Below are positions 1 through 6,367 of a stretch of DNA of 6,367 bases, one piece after another. The first letter of the stretch is position 1. Every line of letters begins with the position of its first letter. The stretch is from contig CACPEI010000023.1 of assembly GCA_902632875.1 (NCBI GenBank), positions 1 through 6,367 of the forward strand, written 5' to 3'. A program made the position numbers and the translations under genes. The DNA is from an uncultured Pelagibacteraceae bacterium (GTDB lineage Bacteria > Pseudomonadota > Alphaproteobacteria > Pelagibacterales > Pelagibacteraceae). The notes beneath the pieces are model-generated. The model was not told the origin of the DNA and did no database searches. It saw nothing but the letters and a program-made list of their open reading frames with translations.

Positions 1-380
1 TTGACACGTTTATATCTTATTATCAAAGTGATTATTAAACCAATTAAAATTATTAAAACAATTAAAGCTAAAAATATTTGGTGCAATCCAAAAAAAACAA
101 TACTCCAAGTTGTATTAAAAATAATATGGATAAAATAAATATAAATCGTATTCATGTCCCTATTTTTACTATGCCAAAAAAACCATATGGCTAATGTCAT
201 CATTAAATAGAGTGTTGTCCAAACAGGAGCGAATATCCACTCTGGTGGATTGAATTTTGATTTTATTAATTGTGAATACCAAGGCTCTTTAAGGCTAATT
301 GTCACTAAACTACCAATAAATGAGGCTGAAAATGTAATGATAAAAAAAAGTAATAATGATAAAAATTTATTTTTTAACAT
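1..380 (-). CDS. tspO: TspO/MBR family membrane protein, partial (C-terminus beyond left edge)
   Basis: An open frame reads leftwards from ATG at 380-378 with no stop to the window edge. It gives 126 residues of a family usually about 150-160 long, so roughly the last helix and tail are missing. What is seen: hydrophobic segments at about residues 7-29, 49-69, 78-98 and 101-121, i.e. four of the five TspO helices. Diagnostic motifs are NPPEWIFAPVWTTLY (44-58), with the family's PPxW and PVW, and NTTWSIVFFGLH (89-100), matching the NxxWSxxFFG signature of helix 3. TspO proteins bind porphyrins, and bacterial ones act in tetrapyrrole and light/oxidative-stress responses; the ligand here is unknown. 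An in-frame ATG at 395-393 would add five residues (MYNTN), and neither start has a Shine-Dalgarno sequence. The gene is divergent from the SDR at 404, which fits a shared stress function. Confidence 0.88.
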   Translation of the reverse strand, partial: MLKNKFLSLLLFFIITFSASFIGSLVTISLKEPWYSQLIKSKFNPPEWIFAPVWTTLYLMMTLAIWFFWHSKNRDMNTIYIYFIHIIFNTTWSIVFFGLHQIFLALIVLIILIGLIITLIIRYKRV

Positions 381-403
381 ATTAGTATTATACATCTTTA
401 ATA
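381..403. promoter_or_regulatory. Compact divergent intergenic region with candidate -10 elements
   Basis: Only 23 bases separate the two divergent start codons. On the minus strand a perfect TATAAT (plus-strand ATTATA at 387-392) lies 6 bases before the tspO ATG at 380. Initiation at normal distance would then fall at or next to the start codon, giving a leaderless or nearly leaderless tspO message. On the plus strand TATTAT at 386-391 is a one-mismatch -10 that would place the SDR start site about 397-400, just before its ATG at 404. No convincing -35 is visible at standard spacing in either direction; for tspO the nearest is TTGTTT at 419-414, which is too far. The AT-rich background makes chance -10 matches likely, so this is a weak call. 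Confidence 0.3.
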
Positions 404-1165
404 ATGAATAAAAAAACAATTTGGATCACAGGTGGAAGTACTGGTATTGGTAAAGCTTTGGCAATAAAATTTGCTAATGAAGGGTGGAATGTTGCTGTTT
501 CAGCAAGACGTGAAAACCTTTTAAATGAAATTTCAGATAATCATGAAAATATAAGTTCATTCCCTTTAGATGTGACTGACAAATCAAAATGTAAAGAGGT
601 TTTTGAAAAAATTAAAAATAAATTTGAAAATATAGATATTTGTTTTTTTTCTACTGGCACATGGGATCCAAAAAAAGAAAAGGATATTGATGTAGAGCAA
701 ATTGAGGAAGTATTCAAAGTTAATTTTTTTGGAACATTAAATAGTATTAAAGCAGTCGAAGAATATTTTAAAAATAAAAAAAGTGGAACTATAACCATTG
801 TTTCCTCAATTGCAGGCTATAGAGGTTTACCAAATTCAACAGGATACGGGCCCTCAAAATCTGCACTAAATAATTTAGCTGAAAGTTTATATTTTGATTT
901 TGGACGATCGAATGTCCGAGTGTGTTTGGTATCACCAGGTTTTATCAAAACTCCTATGACAGATAAAAATGATTTTAAAATGCCTTTTTTAAAAACTACA
1001 GAATACGCAGCTGATAAAATATACGACGGATTAATAAACAAAAAAGCTTTTGAAATTCATTTTCCAAAATCATTAACTATCACACTTAAAATCTTAAGTT
1101 TTCTTCCAAGTAAAATTTATTTTGCTTTAGTTGGAAAAATGACAAAATATCAGAAAAAGAATTAA
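404..1165 (+). CDS. Short-chain dehydrogenase/reductase (SDR), classical type
   Basis: The protein has 253 residues, the usual classical SDR length. Seen: the Rossmann dinucleotide motif TGGSTGIG (9-16); SARR (33-36) after beta-2, whose arginines suggest NADP(H); LDVTD (55-59); and the catalytic tetrad N107, S135, Y148, K152 with the normal 13-residue Ser-Tyr spacing and YxxxK. SPGFIKTPM (177-185) is the SDR PG motif. The usual NNAG is degenerate here (FSTG, 82-85). A hydrophobic, basic C-terminal stretch (about 223-248) could associate with membrane. Substrate is not readable from sequence; the neighbouring lipid genes suggest a fatty acyl or lipid carbonyl/hydroxyl. It is the only complete plus-strand gene. 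It is divergent from tspO and convergent with the DUF3833 lipoprotein gene, and the two stop codons share TTAA at 1162-1165. SDRs of this kind recur beside Cfa/DUF1365/COG2907 genes in other Proteobacteria. The ATG at 404 has no Shine-Dalgarno sequence. Confidence 0.93.
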   Translation: MNKKTIWITGGSTGIGKALAIKFANEGWNVAVSARRENLLNEISDNHENISSFPLDVTDKSKCKEVFEKIKNKFENIDICFFSTGTWDPKKEKDIDVEQIEEVFKVNFFGTLNSIKAVEEYFKNKKSGTITIVSSIAGYRGLPNSTGYGPSKSALNNLAESLYFDFGRSNVRVCLVSPGFIKTPMTDKNDFKMPFLKTTEYAADKIYDGLINKKAFEIHFPKSLTITLKILSFLPSKIYFALVGKMTKYQKKN

Positions 1166-1710
1166 TCTTTTACAAACACGACCGTTAGTTCTGCTACTTT
1201 GATACCAAACTTAGTCATCGTGGCTCTATTAATAGCTACTCGATCATCCTGTTTAAAAATCCAGTCATCAAAAGTTATTTTGATTTCTTTACCTTTTACT
1301 GGGACTAACAAAACATACTCAAACTTAAAAGCTGGACCATAGGAGTAACCTCTGGCTTTACCAACTACATCTCCGGCGGTACCTTCATAATTATTTTCAT
1401 CAATTTTAGTAATTTGCCATTGTCTGGTTTGTACTTCACCATCATCCCAATTAAATTTTTCATCAAGGATTAACTGTTTGCCATCCCACTTGCCATCTAA
1501 ATCTGCTGAAAACTGTCTTGTGACTTTTCCAGATCTATTTTGAAGAATTCCCCAAGCTTTTACATTACCTGATAAGTAATTTTCTATTATCAGTCTTGGT
1601 TCTTTTTCTTTAAAATCTTCTGGTTTCATATCACTATTTTTTGAGCAGTTTGTAATTAAGAATAAAAAAATTATCAATAAAATTGATTTTATGTTTCCTA
1701 TTTTAATCAC
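1162..1710 (-). CDS. DUF3833-family lipoprotein
   Basis: 182 residues. The start is GTG at 1710-1708, preceded by a full AGGAGG (1719-1714), the only strong Shine-Dalgarno in the window; no upstream in-frame start exists before a stop. The N-terminus is a lipoprotein signal: basic residues (K3, K8), a hydrophobic core at about 10-20, then a lipobox ending ITNC with C22 as the predicted lipidated cysteine. The rest matches my knowledge of DUF3833: SGNVKAWGILQNRSGK (47-62), FNWDDGEVQTRQW (86-98), GTAGDVVGKARGYSYG (110-125), DDW (148-150) and a NRATMTKFG-type end (161-169). This is a tryptophan-rich, probably beta-barrel/lipocalin-like periplasmic domain. The family has no assigned biochemical function, but it recurs beside Cfa-like and DUF1365 genes. 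A role in handling modified lipids at the membrane is inference. It is the last gene of the minus-strand unit, 14 bases after the Cfa-like gene. Confidence 0.87.
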   Translation of the reverse strand: MIKIGNIKSILLIIFLFLITNCSKNSDMKPEDFKEKEPRLIIENYLSGNVKAWGILQNRSGKVTRQFSADLDGKWDGKQLILDEKFNWDDGEVQTRQWQITKIDENNYEGTAGDVVGKARGYSYGPAFKFEYVLLVPVKGKEIKITFDDWIFKQDDRVAINRATMTKFGIKVAELTVVFVKD

Positions 1711-1713
1711 AAT

Positions 1714-1719
1714 CCTCCT
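1714..1719 (-). promoter_or_regulatory. Strong Shine-Dalgarno AGGAGG for the DUF3833 lipoprotein
   Basis: On the minus strand AGGAGG is followed by ATT and then the GTG start, a tight 3-base spacing (5 bases if AGGA is taken as the core). It decides the GTG start at 1710. No other gene in the window has a comparable site. Confidence 0.75.
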
Positions 1720-1724
1720 GTTTT

Positions 1725-2903
1725 TTATTTATTTTGAATTGAAAATTGTATCAAATCGATATTTTTTGATTTAAATCCCGCTTCGCAATAAGAAAGATAA
1801 AATTCCCACATTCTTTTAAAAGTCATATCAAATCCTTGTTTTTTGATTAAATCCCATTTTCTATTAAATTCATTTTTCCAGATAGCTAATGTATTTGCAT
1901 AATGATCAGCATAAGAGTCGTAAGACTTAATTGTTAAGCCATTGTCTGAAACATATTTATTCAAACTGTTTTTGCTTGGAAGAAATCCACCTGGAAAAAT
2001 ATATTTCTGAATAAAATCTTGTTTAGTTTTGTATCTATCAAATAAATTATCATCGATCGTAATTGCTTGAATGGCTGCCCTACCATCAGTAGAAAGGTTT
2101 TTCTTAATAGTTTTAAAATAACTTTCCAAATAATTTTGCCCTACTGCCTCAATCATTTCTATAGACGCTATTGAATTATATTTATCCTGTAAATCTCTAT
2201 AATCTTTTATTTCAATATTTACTTTTTCATTTAAACCGCAATTATGAATTCTCTGTTTTGCATATTCAAATTGTTTTTTTGAAATAGTAATACAATCTAA
2301 TTTCACATCATATTTTTTACCTAAATATTCAGCAAAACCACCCCAACCGCATCCAATCTCTAATACTCTATCACCGTTACTGGGTTTGATTAAATCTATC
2401 ATTTTTTGATATTTATTATTTTGTGCATCTGAAAGATCTTTAGTGGTCTTACTAAAAATTCCACTTGAATAAGTTAAAGTTTCATCGAGCCATAATGAAA
2501 AAAAATCATTTCCCAGATCGTAATGTTTTGCAATATTTTCTTTACTTCTATTTTTTGTATTTTTTATAAAGATCCCTTTTAAAAAATTTATAATTGGAAA
2601 ATCGAGTAAACCTGAAAACTTGTATATGATTCTGATATTTCGGGCAGTTATTTCAATTAGATTGGATAAATTATCGGTTTCAAATTCACCTCTCATGTAA
2701 GATTCTGCAAAACTGATACTGCCACCTTTTATAAGATTTAAAGAAAAATTTGGTTTTTTTATTTTTAATTGAGCTTTTAGATTATCCTGAGGATTACCAA
2801 ATTTAAAAACTTCACCTTGATAATTCCTAATTTCTAGATAACCAACTTTAATACCATTTAATATATTAAAAACCAGTTTGTCTGAAAGTTTATTAAAGGG
2901 CAT
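1725..2903 (-). CDS. Cyclopropane-fatty-acyl-phospholipid synthase family SAM-dependent methyltransferase
   Basis: 392 residues, close to E. coli Cfa (382). The N-terminal lipid-binding-type domain (about 1-120) is followed by the class I methyltransferase domain. Seen: HYDLGNDFFSLWLD (127-140), SAM motif I LEIGCGWGGF (181-190), ITISKKQ (205-211), KDYRDL (233-238), SIEMIEAVG (247-255), YIFPGGFLPS (301-310), HYANTLAIW (334-342) and FKRMWEFYLSYCEAGF (362-377). Members transfer a methyl(ene) group from SAM to the double bond of acyl chains in membrane phospholipids. Against the bicarbonate-pocket residues of E. coli Cfa, E252, I281 and Y335 are kept. Cys139 is Ser147 and His266 is Gln279. This resembles the subgroup found with COG2907 and DUF1365 genes, some of which make methylated or furan fatty acids rather than cyclopropanes. 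The product here is therefore uncertain. The ATG overlaps the DUF1365 stop by one base (TAATG), indicating translational coupling. Confidence 0.92.
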   Translation of the reverse strand: MPFNKLSDKLVFNILNGIKVGYLEIRNYQGEVFKFGNPQDNLKAQLKIKKPNFSLNLIKGGSISFAESYMRGEFETDNLSNLIEITARNIRIIYKFSGLLDFPIINFLKGIFIKNTKNRSKENIAKHYDLGNDFFSLWLDETLTYSSGIFSKTTKDLSDAQNNKYQKMIDLIKPSNGDRVLEIGCGWGGFAEYLGKKYDVKLDCITISKKQFEYAKQRIHNCGLNEKVNIEIKDYRDLQDKYNSIASIEMIEAVGQNYLESYFKTIKKNLSTDGRAAIQAITIDDNLFDRYKTKQDFIQKYIFPGGFLPSKNSLNKYVSDNGLTIKSYDSYADHYANTLAIWKNEFNRKWDLIKKQGFDMTFKRMWEFYLSYCEAGFKSKNIDLIQFSIQNK

Positions 2904-3661
2904 TAATTTTCAAAAGATATGTTGTTTCTTATTTTTAATTTTTTTTGGATAAACTTTATTCCTTTGATCCATAATTTAAACGCTTCAAAATGTATCGCTA
3001 CAATAATTTTAAAGGTCATTAAGGGATGTTTTAAATAAGATTTGATTAACTCTGAAGTTGTAAAATCTGTTTTTTTTCCATCTTGAGAAGCATATAATAT
3101 TTTTTCGTTGAATTGATATTGATCTATGATTACTGAAATCTTATCTGCAGGTTTTAAAATTCTAAAAAAATAATTGCAATTCATTTCAATGAATGGTGAG
3201 ACATGAAATTTTTTCTCACAATTGTGTTGTAATAGATTGTTATTTTTTACTTTAAAAACATAAGTGTGTTGCTCTCCAAAAGTATTTTTTACTTCATAAA
3301 GTATAGCAATTAAATCGTTGTGATCGTTGTATACATAGAAAATACTCAAAGGATTAAAAACATATCCAAAGATTCGGGGGTAACATAAAAGTTTAATTTT
3401 AATATTTTCACTACTAATATTATTTTGCTTAAGATTTTTTTTAACCCAATCTATTAAGAGTGATCCATCTCTATCACCATGATCTTTATCAAAAAAACTA
3501 ATTAAATTAAATTTATTGTATGAAAAAAAATTAATTGTTTTATCTAATTTTTCTAATTCAGAAAGATCAATTAAGAGTGAAAATACCCTATACTTAAAAA
3601 AATGTATCTTTGGTTTAAATCTTTTATGAATAACAGTGCCATTATATATACAACTAGTCAT
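2903..3661 (-). CDS. DUF1365 family protein
   Basis: 252 residues from ATG at 3661-3659. A longer frame starts at 3682 (seven more residues, MKCLRPL). I prefer the inner start because the protein then begins MTSCIYNGTVIHKRF, matching the usual DUF1365 N-terminus (short lead, then YxGxVxHxR), and it cuts the overlap with the upstream gene from 29 to 8 bases (ATGACTAG). Family motifs, numbered from the inner start: YRVFSLLIDL (24-33), DHGDRDG (60-66), YPRIFGYVFNPLSIFY (94-109), EVKNTFGEQHTYVF (123-136), KFHVSPF (151-157), and the C-terminal HPLMTFKIIVAIHFEAFKLW (212-231), which is strongly family-like. No enzymatic function is firmly assigned to DUF1365 as far as I know. Its near-constant pairing with COG2907 oxidoreductases and Cfa-like methyltransferases indicates a part in acyl-chain modification. 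It is translationally coupled on both sides. Confidence 0.9.
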   Translation of the reverse strand: MTSCIYNGTVIHKRFKPKIHFFKYRVFSLLIDLSELEKLDKTINFFSYNKFNLISFFDKDHGDRDGSLLIDWVKKNLKQNNISSENIKIKLLCYPRIFGYVFNPLSIFYVYNDHNDLIAILYEVKNTFGEQHTYVFKVKNNNLLQHNCEKKFHVSPFIEMNCNYFFRILKPADKISVIIDQYQFNEKILYASQDGKKTDFTTSELIKSYLKHPLMTFKIIVAIHFEAFKLWIKGIKFIQKKLKIRNNISFEN

Positions 3662-4892
3662 TAAGGGTCTTAAGCATTTCAATAGATGATTTTATTCCAT
3701 CTTCATGAAAACCGTAACCAAAATAACTACCACAGTAAAGAATATTTCTTATATTTTGTAAATTTGATAGCTGACTTTGAAAATTAAGTGCAGATTGATC
3801 AAAATATGGATGCGTAAATCTTACTTTTTTTAAAATTTTCTTATCATCAATTTTAAAATAAGGATTTAAGGTAAGAAAAATATTTTCGTCACATTTAAGG
3901 TTTTGTAATAAATTTAACCAATATGTAATTGAATTTTTTTCTATTTCATCCTTTTTGATTGATGAATTCCATGAACACCAAGCTTTTTTATTTTTTGGCA
4001 TAGCTTCTTCATCGGTATGAATATAAGCAATATTTTCTTTATATCTATAATTTGAAAGTACATTCTTCTCCTGGTCGGTTGGATTATCAATTATTGATAA
4101 TGCTTCATCAGCATGTGTTGCAATTACGACTTTATCATAACCAAAATATTCACTTTCTCCACCGTAATATAAATCTATACCTGTTGTTTTTGTTTTAATT
4201 TTTTTGATTGGATAATTTTTAAAATGTTCACCACTGATTTTTGAAATAATATTTTGTACATAAGTTCTACTTCGATTTGATACTGTGTACCACTGGGGTC
4301 TATTTTTTAATTTAAACAAGCCATGATTTTGAAAAAACTTTAAGAAAAATCTTAATGGCATTTGACTAGCAGCACTTGGTGGCATTGACCATATAGCTGA
4401 AACCATCGGTATCAAATGATAATTGATAAACTCTTCTGAAAGATTTTCCTTACTCAAATAATCGCCAAGTGTAGTCTCTTGATCAATTTTTTTTATATTA
4501 TCACATTTTTTGTAAAACTTAATTATATCAAAAAACATTTTGAGGAATCTCAGATTAAACAGATTGCTCTTATTCGAAAAAATTCCATTTAATCCTCTAC
4601 CACAATATTCAAATGAAGATTTTTCAACAGACACAGAAAAAGACATATCGCTTTTTTCAATTGCAATATTATTCTCTTCAAAAAAATTTATTAAATGTGG
4701 GTAAGTTGTATAGTTGAATACAATAAAACCTATATCAACTGGAACTTTTTTTGTACCCAAAGATAAATCAATCGTATGAGAGTGACCACCGAAACGATCT
4801 TCTTTCTCGAAAAGATCTACGTGATGTTTTTTTGACAAATAATATGCAGCGCTCAATCCTGATATGCCCGAGCCGACAACAGCAATCTTCAT
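3654..4892 (-). CDS. FAD-dependent amine-oxidase-like oxidoreductase (COG2907 type)
   Basis: 412 residues, typical for the group. Seen: the N-terminal FAD-binding Rossmann motif GSGISG (7-12) following MKIAVV; FEKEDRFGGHSHT (28-40), where the acidic residue after beta-2 binds the FAD ribose and the GGxxxT loop follows; PVDIGFIVFN (51-60); SDMSFSV (81-87); MVSAIWSMPP (163-172); the second nucleotide-contact strand VVIATHADEAL (255-265); and the C-terminal FAD segment LYCGSYFGYGFHEDG (385-399). This family resembles phytoene-desaturase and amine-oxidase flavoproteins. Its members sit with Cfa-like and DUF1365 genes, and desaturation or oxidation of a lipid chain is the reasonable guess, though the substrate is not readable. 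Its ATG follows the gcvP stop by only 6 bases and has no Shine-Dalgarno sequence, so translation probably depends on ribosomes leaving gcvP. Its own TAG lies inside the start of the DUF1365 gene. Confidence 0.92.
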   Translation of the reverse strand: MKIAVVGSGISGLSAAYYLSKKHHVDLFEKEDRFGGHSHTIDLSLGTKKVPVDIGFIVFNYTTYPHLINFFEENNIAIEKSDMSFSVSVEKSSFEYCGRGLNGIFSNKSNLFNLRFLKMFFDIIKFYKKCDNIKKIDQETTLGDYLSKENLSEEFINYHLIPMVSAIWSMPPSAASQMPLRFFLKFFQNHGLFKLKNRPQWYTVSNRSRTYVQNIISKISGEHFKNYPIKKIKTKTTGIDLYYGGESEYFGYDKVVIATHADEALSIIDNPTDQEKNVLSNYRYKENIAYIHTDEEAMPKNKKAWCSWNSSIKKDEIEKNSITYWLNLLQNLKCDENIFLTLNPYFKIDDKKILKKVRFTHPYFDQSALNFQSQLSNLQNIRNILYCGSYFGYGFHEDGIKSSIEMLKTLND

Positions 4893-4898
4893 TAATTT

Positions 4899-6367
4899 TT
4901 AAGCTGCATCTTCTTTAAATTCATCTATGCTTGGACAAGTACAGAATATATTCTTGTCACCATAAACATTATCCACTCTTGCAACTGGAGGCCAAAATTT
5001 ATTTGATCTTAAGAATTTTGCTGGATAAGCAGCTTCTGCTCTTGAGTATTTATGTGTCCAATCATCAGAAGCTAGTTCACTGTCTGTGTGAGGAGCATTT
5101 TTTATTGGATTGTCTATTTTATCAAATTCACCTGATTTAATTTTTTCAATTTCTTCTTTAATCTTGATTAAAGAGTCACAAAATCTATCAAGTTCTGACA
5201 AACCTTCACTTTCGGTTGGCTCTATCATCATTGTACCAGCTACTGGCCATGACATTGTTGGTGCATGAAATCCATAATCTATTAATCTTTTTGCAATATC
5301 TTCTTCAGTCACTCCTGTATCTGATTTAATATTTCTAATATCAATAATACATTCATGAGCAACATTTCCATTTGATCCTTTATATAAAATTGGAAAATGA
5401 TCTTTTAGTCTATGAGCAATATAATTTGCATTTAATATAGCCACTTCAGTAGCAAGCTTTAACCCAGCTGATCCCATCATTTTAATATACATCCAAGAGA
5501 TCGATAGAATACTTGAGCTACCCCAAGGAGCTGCAGACACTGCTCCGATACCAGATGTTGGCCCACAATCTTTAATCACTGGATGATTAGGCAGATAAAC
5601 TTGTAAATGTTTCTTACAAGCAATGGGTCCCATACCAGGACCTCCTCCACCATGGGGAATACAAAATGTTTTATGCAAATTAATATGACAAACATCTGGA
5701 CCAAAATTCCCAGGCTTTGCAACTCCGACTAAAGCATTTAAATTTGCTCCATCCATATAGACCTGGCCACCATGTTTATGCACTAATTCACAAATATCAG
5801 TTATTTTTTCCTCAAATACTCCATGTGTAGATGGGTAAGTTACCATTAATGCCCCAAGATTTTCCGAATGATGTTCAGCTTTTTTCTTTAAATCATCAAA
5901 ATCAACATTTCCCTCTTTATCACAATTAACAACAACCACCTTCATTCCAACCATTTGTGCACTTGCTGGGTTAGTGCCATGTGCTGAACTTGGAATTAAA
6001 CATATATTTCGATTAGCTTCACCTCTATCTAAATGATACTTTCTGATAACCATTAAACCCGCATACTCACCTTGAGCTCCGGCATTAGGTTGCAAAGAAA
6101 CACCTGAAAAACCAGTTATTGAACGCAACCAATTTTTTAAATCAGTAAATAAGTCTCTAAAACCCTCCATTTGTTCAACTGGAACAAACGGATGAGGTTC
6201 AGCAAATTCTTTCCATGATATTGGAATCATTTCGGCAGCAGCATTCAACTTCATTGTGCATGAGCCGAGTGCAATCATAGTTCTATTCAATGCAATATCT
6301 TTATCTTCTAATCTTTTTAAATATCTAAGCATTTCAGTTTCAGAGTGATATGAGTTGAAAACTGGAT
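4899..6367 (-). CDS. gcvP: Glycine dehydrogenase (decarboxylating), P-protein, C-terminal half (5' end beyond right edge)
   Basis: The frame is open from the right edge to TAA at 4901-4899, 489 codons. An ATG at 6332 would give 477 residues, but the reading continues upstream as [11 protein letters not shown], matching internal GcvP sequence, so that ATG is not the start. Numbering from it as residue 1: [14 protein letters not shown] (22-35), [12 protein letters not shown] (81-92), [11 protein letters not shown] (115-125), VTYPSTHGV (164-172), DGANLNA (194-200), and [17 protein letters not shown] (220-236) with K221 as the predicted pyridoxal-phosphate lysine. The form is the fused (about 950-residue) P-protein type, closely like E. 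coli GcvP, rather than the separate GcvPB subunit. It decarboxylates glycine and passes aminomethyl to the H-protein lipoyl arm, feeding one-carbon units to tetrahydrofolate. gcvT and gcvH are often upstream; here that would lie outside the window. Confidence 0.97.
   Translation of the reverse strand, partial: PVFNSYHSETEMLRYLKRLEDKDIALNRTMIALGSCTMKLNAAAEMIPISWKEFAEPHPFVPVEQMEGFRDLFTDLKNWLRSITGFSGVSLQPNAGAQGEYAGLMVIRKYHLDRGEANRNICLIPSSAHGTNPASAQMVGMKVVVVNCDKEGNVDFDDLKKKAEHHSENLGALMVTYPSTHGVFEEKITDICELVHKHGGQVYMDGANLNALVGVAKPGNFGPDVCHINLHKTFCIPHGGGGPGMGPIACKKHLQVYLPNHPVIKDCGPTSGIGAVSAAPWGSSSILSISWMYIKMMGSAGLKLATEVAILNANYIAHRLKDHFPILYKGSNGNVAHECIIDIRNIKSDTGVTEEDIAKRLIDYGFHAPTMSWPVAGTMMIEPTESEGLSELDRFCDSLIKIKEEIEKIKSGEFDKIDNPIKNAPHTDSELASDDWTHKYSRAEAAYPAKFLRSNKFWPPVARVDNVYGDKNIFCTCPSIDEFKEDAA

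Noticed and set aside
641..653. Run of eight T's in the SDR gene as a possible phase-variable tract
   Set aside because: Similar A/T runs occur throughout this AT-rich window, the frame is intact, and the run encodes ordinary phenylalanines.
541..798. 85-codon minus-strand open frame
   Set aside because: It lies wholly within the SDR gene on the opposite strand, has low-complexity Ser/Phe/Leu composition and no recognisable motif, and the SDR frame is clearly the real one.
817..1041. 74-codon minus-strand open frame
   Set aside because: It is antisense to the SDR catalytic region. No family resemblance or start signal is visible, so it is a by-product of AT-rich codon use.
1162..1300. Possible intrinsic terminator between the convergent SDR and lipoprotein genes
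   Set aside because: No GC-rich hairpin followed by a T run was found on either strand, and the genes overlap with no spacer.
4931..5140. 69-codon plus-strand open frame
   Set aside because: It is antisense to the conserved C-terminus of gcvP, with His/Leu/Tyr-rich composition and no motif.
6330..6332. ATG as the start of a separate two-subunit GcvPB-like protein
   Set aside because: The frame continues upstream to the window edge with residues FNSYHSETE that match the interior of fused P-proteins. The downstream sequence is also of the fused type.

Overview
The window is strongly AT-rich, almost entirely coding and tightly packed. Total intergenic DNA is roughly 45 bases. Together with proteobacterial-type proteins (a fused-type glycine dehydrogenase, a DUF1365/COG2907/Cfa-type lipid cluster and TspO), this suggests a streamlined free-living marine alphaproteobacterium, for example of the SAR11/Pelagibacterales kind. 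That placement is inferred from composition and gene content. No phylogeny was possible here.

Layout from left to right. (1) Positions 1-380, minus strand: a TspO/MBR-family membrane protein whose C-terminus runs off the left edge. (2) A 23-bp divergent gap, 381-403, that must hold or abut the start signals of both flanking genes. (3) 404-1165, plus strand: a classical short-chain dehydrogenase/reductase (SDR). (4) 1162-6367, minus strand: five consecutive genes in one apparent transcription unit. In transcription order they are gcvP (the C-terminal half only, since its 5' part lies beyond the right edge), an FAD-dependent amine-oxidase-like protein (COG2907), a DUF1365 protein, a Cfa-family SAM-dependent fatty-acid methyltransferase, and a DUF3833 lipoprotein. 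Junctions are +6, -8, -1 and +14 bases. The lipoprotein and SDR genes converge, and their stop codons share the palindrome TTAA at 1162-1165.

The COG2907 / DUF1365 / Cfa / DUF3833 / SDR set is a recurrent proteobacterial neighbourhood. It is linked in other bacteria to modification of unsaturated acyl chains in membrane phospholipids and to light or singlet-oxygen stress, and TspO is a frequent companion of light/oxidative-stress genes. The likely joint role is therefore in-membrane fatty-acid modification (methylation, desaturation or oxidation of existing acyl chains) under photo-oxidative stress. The Cfa-like enzyme has lost two of the five residues that form the bicarbonate pocket of E. 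coli Cfa, so its product may not be a cyclopropane. The cluster sits 6 bases behind gcvP, which suggests co-transcription with one-carbon/glycine metabolism.

I saw no RNA genes, mobile elements, CRISPR arrays, long repeats or clear terminators. The individual gene families are known. What is less expected is the particular combination and the gcvP linkage.
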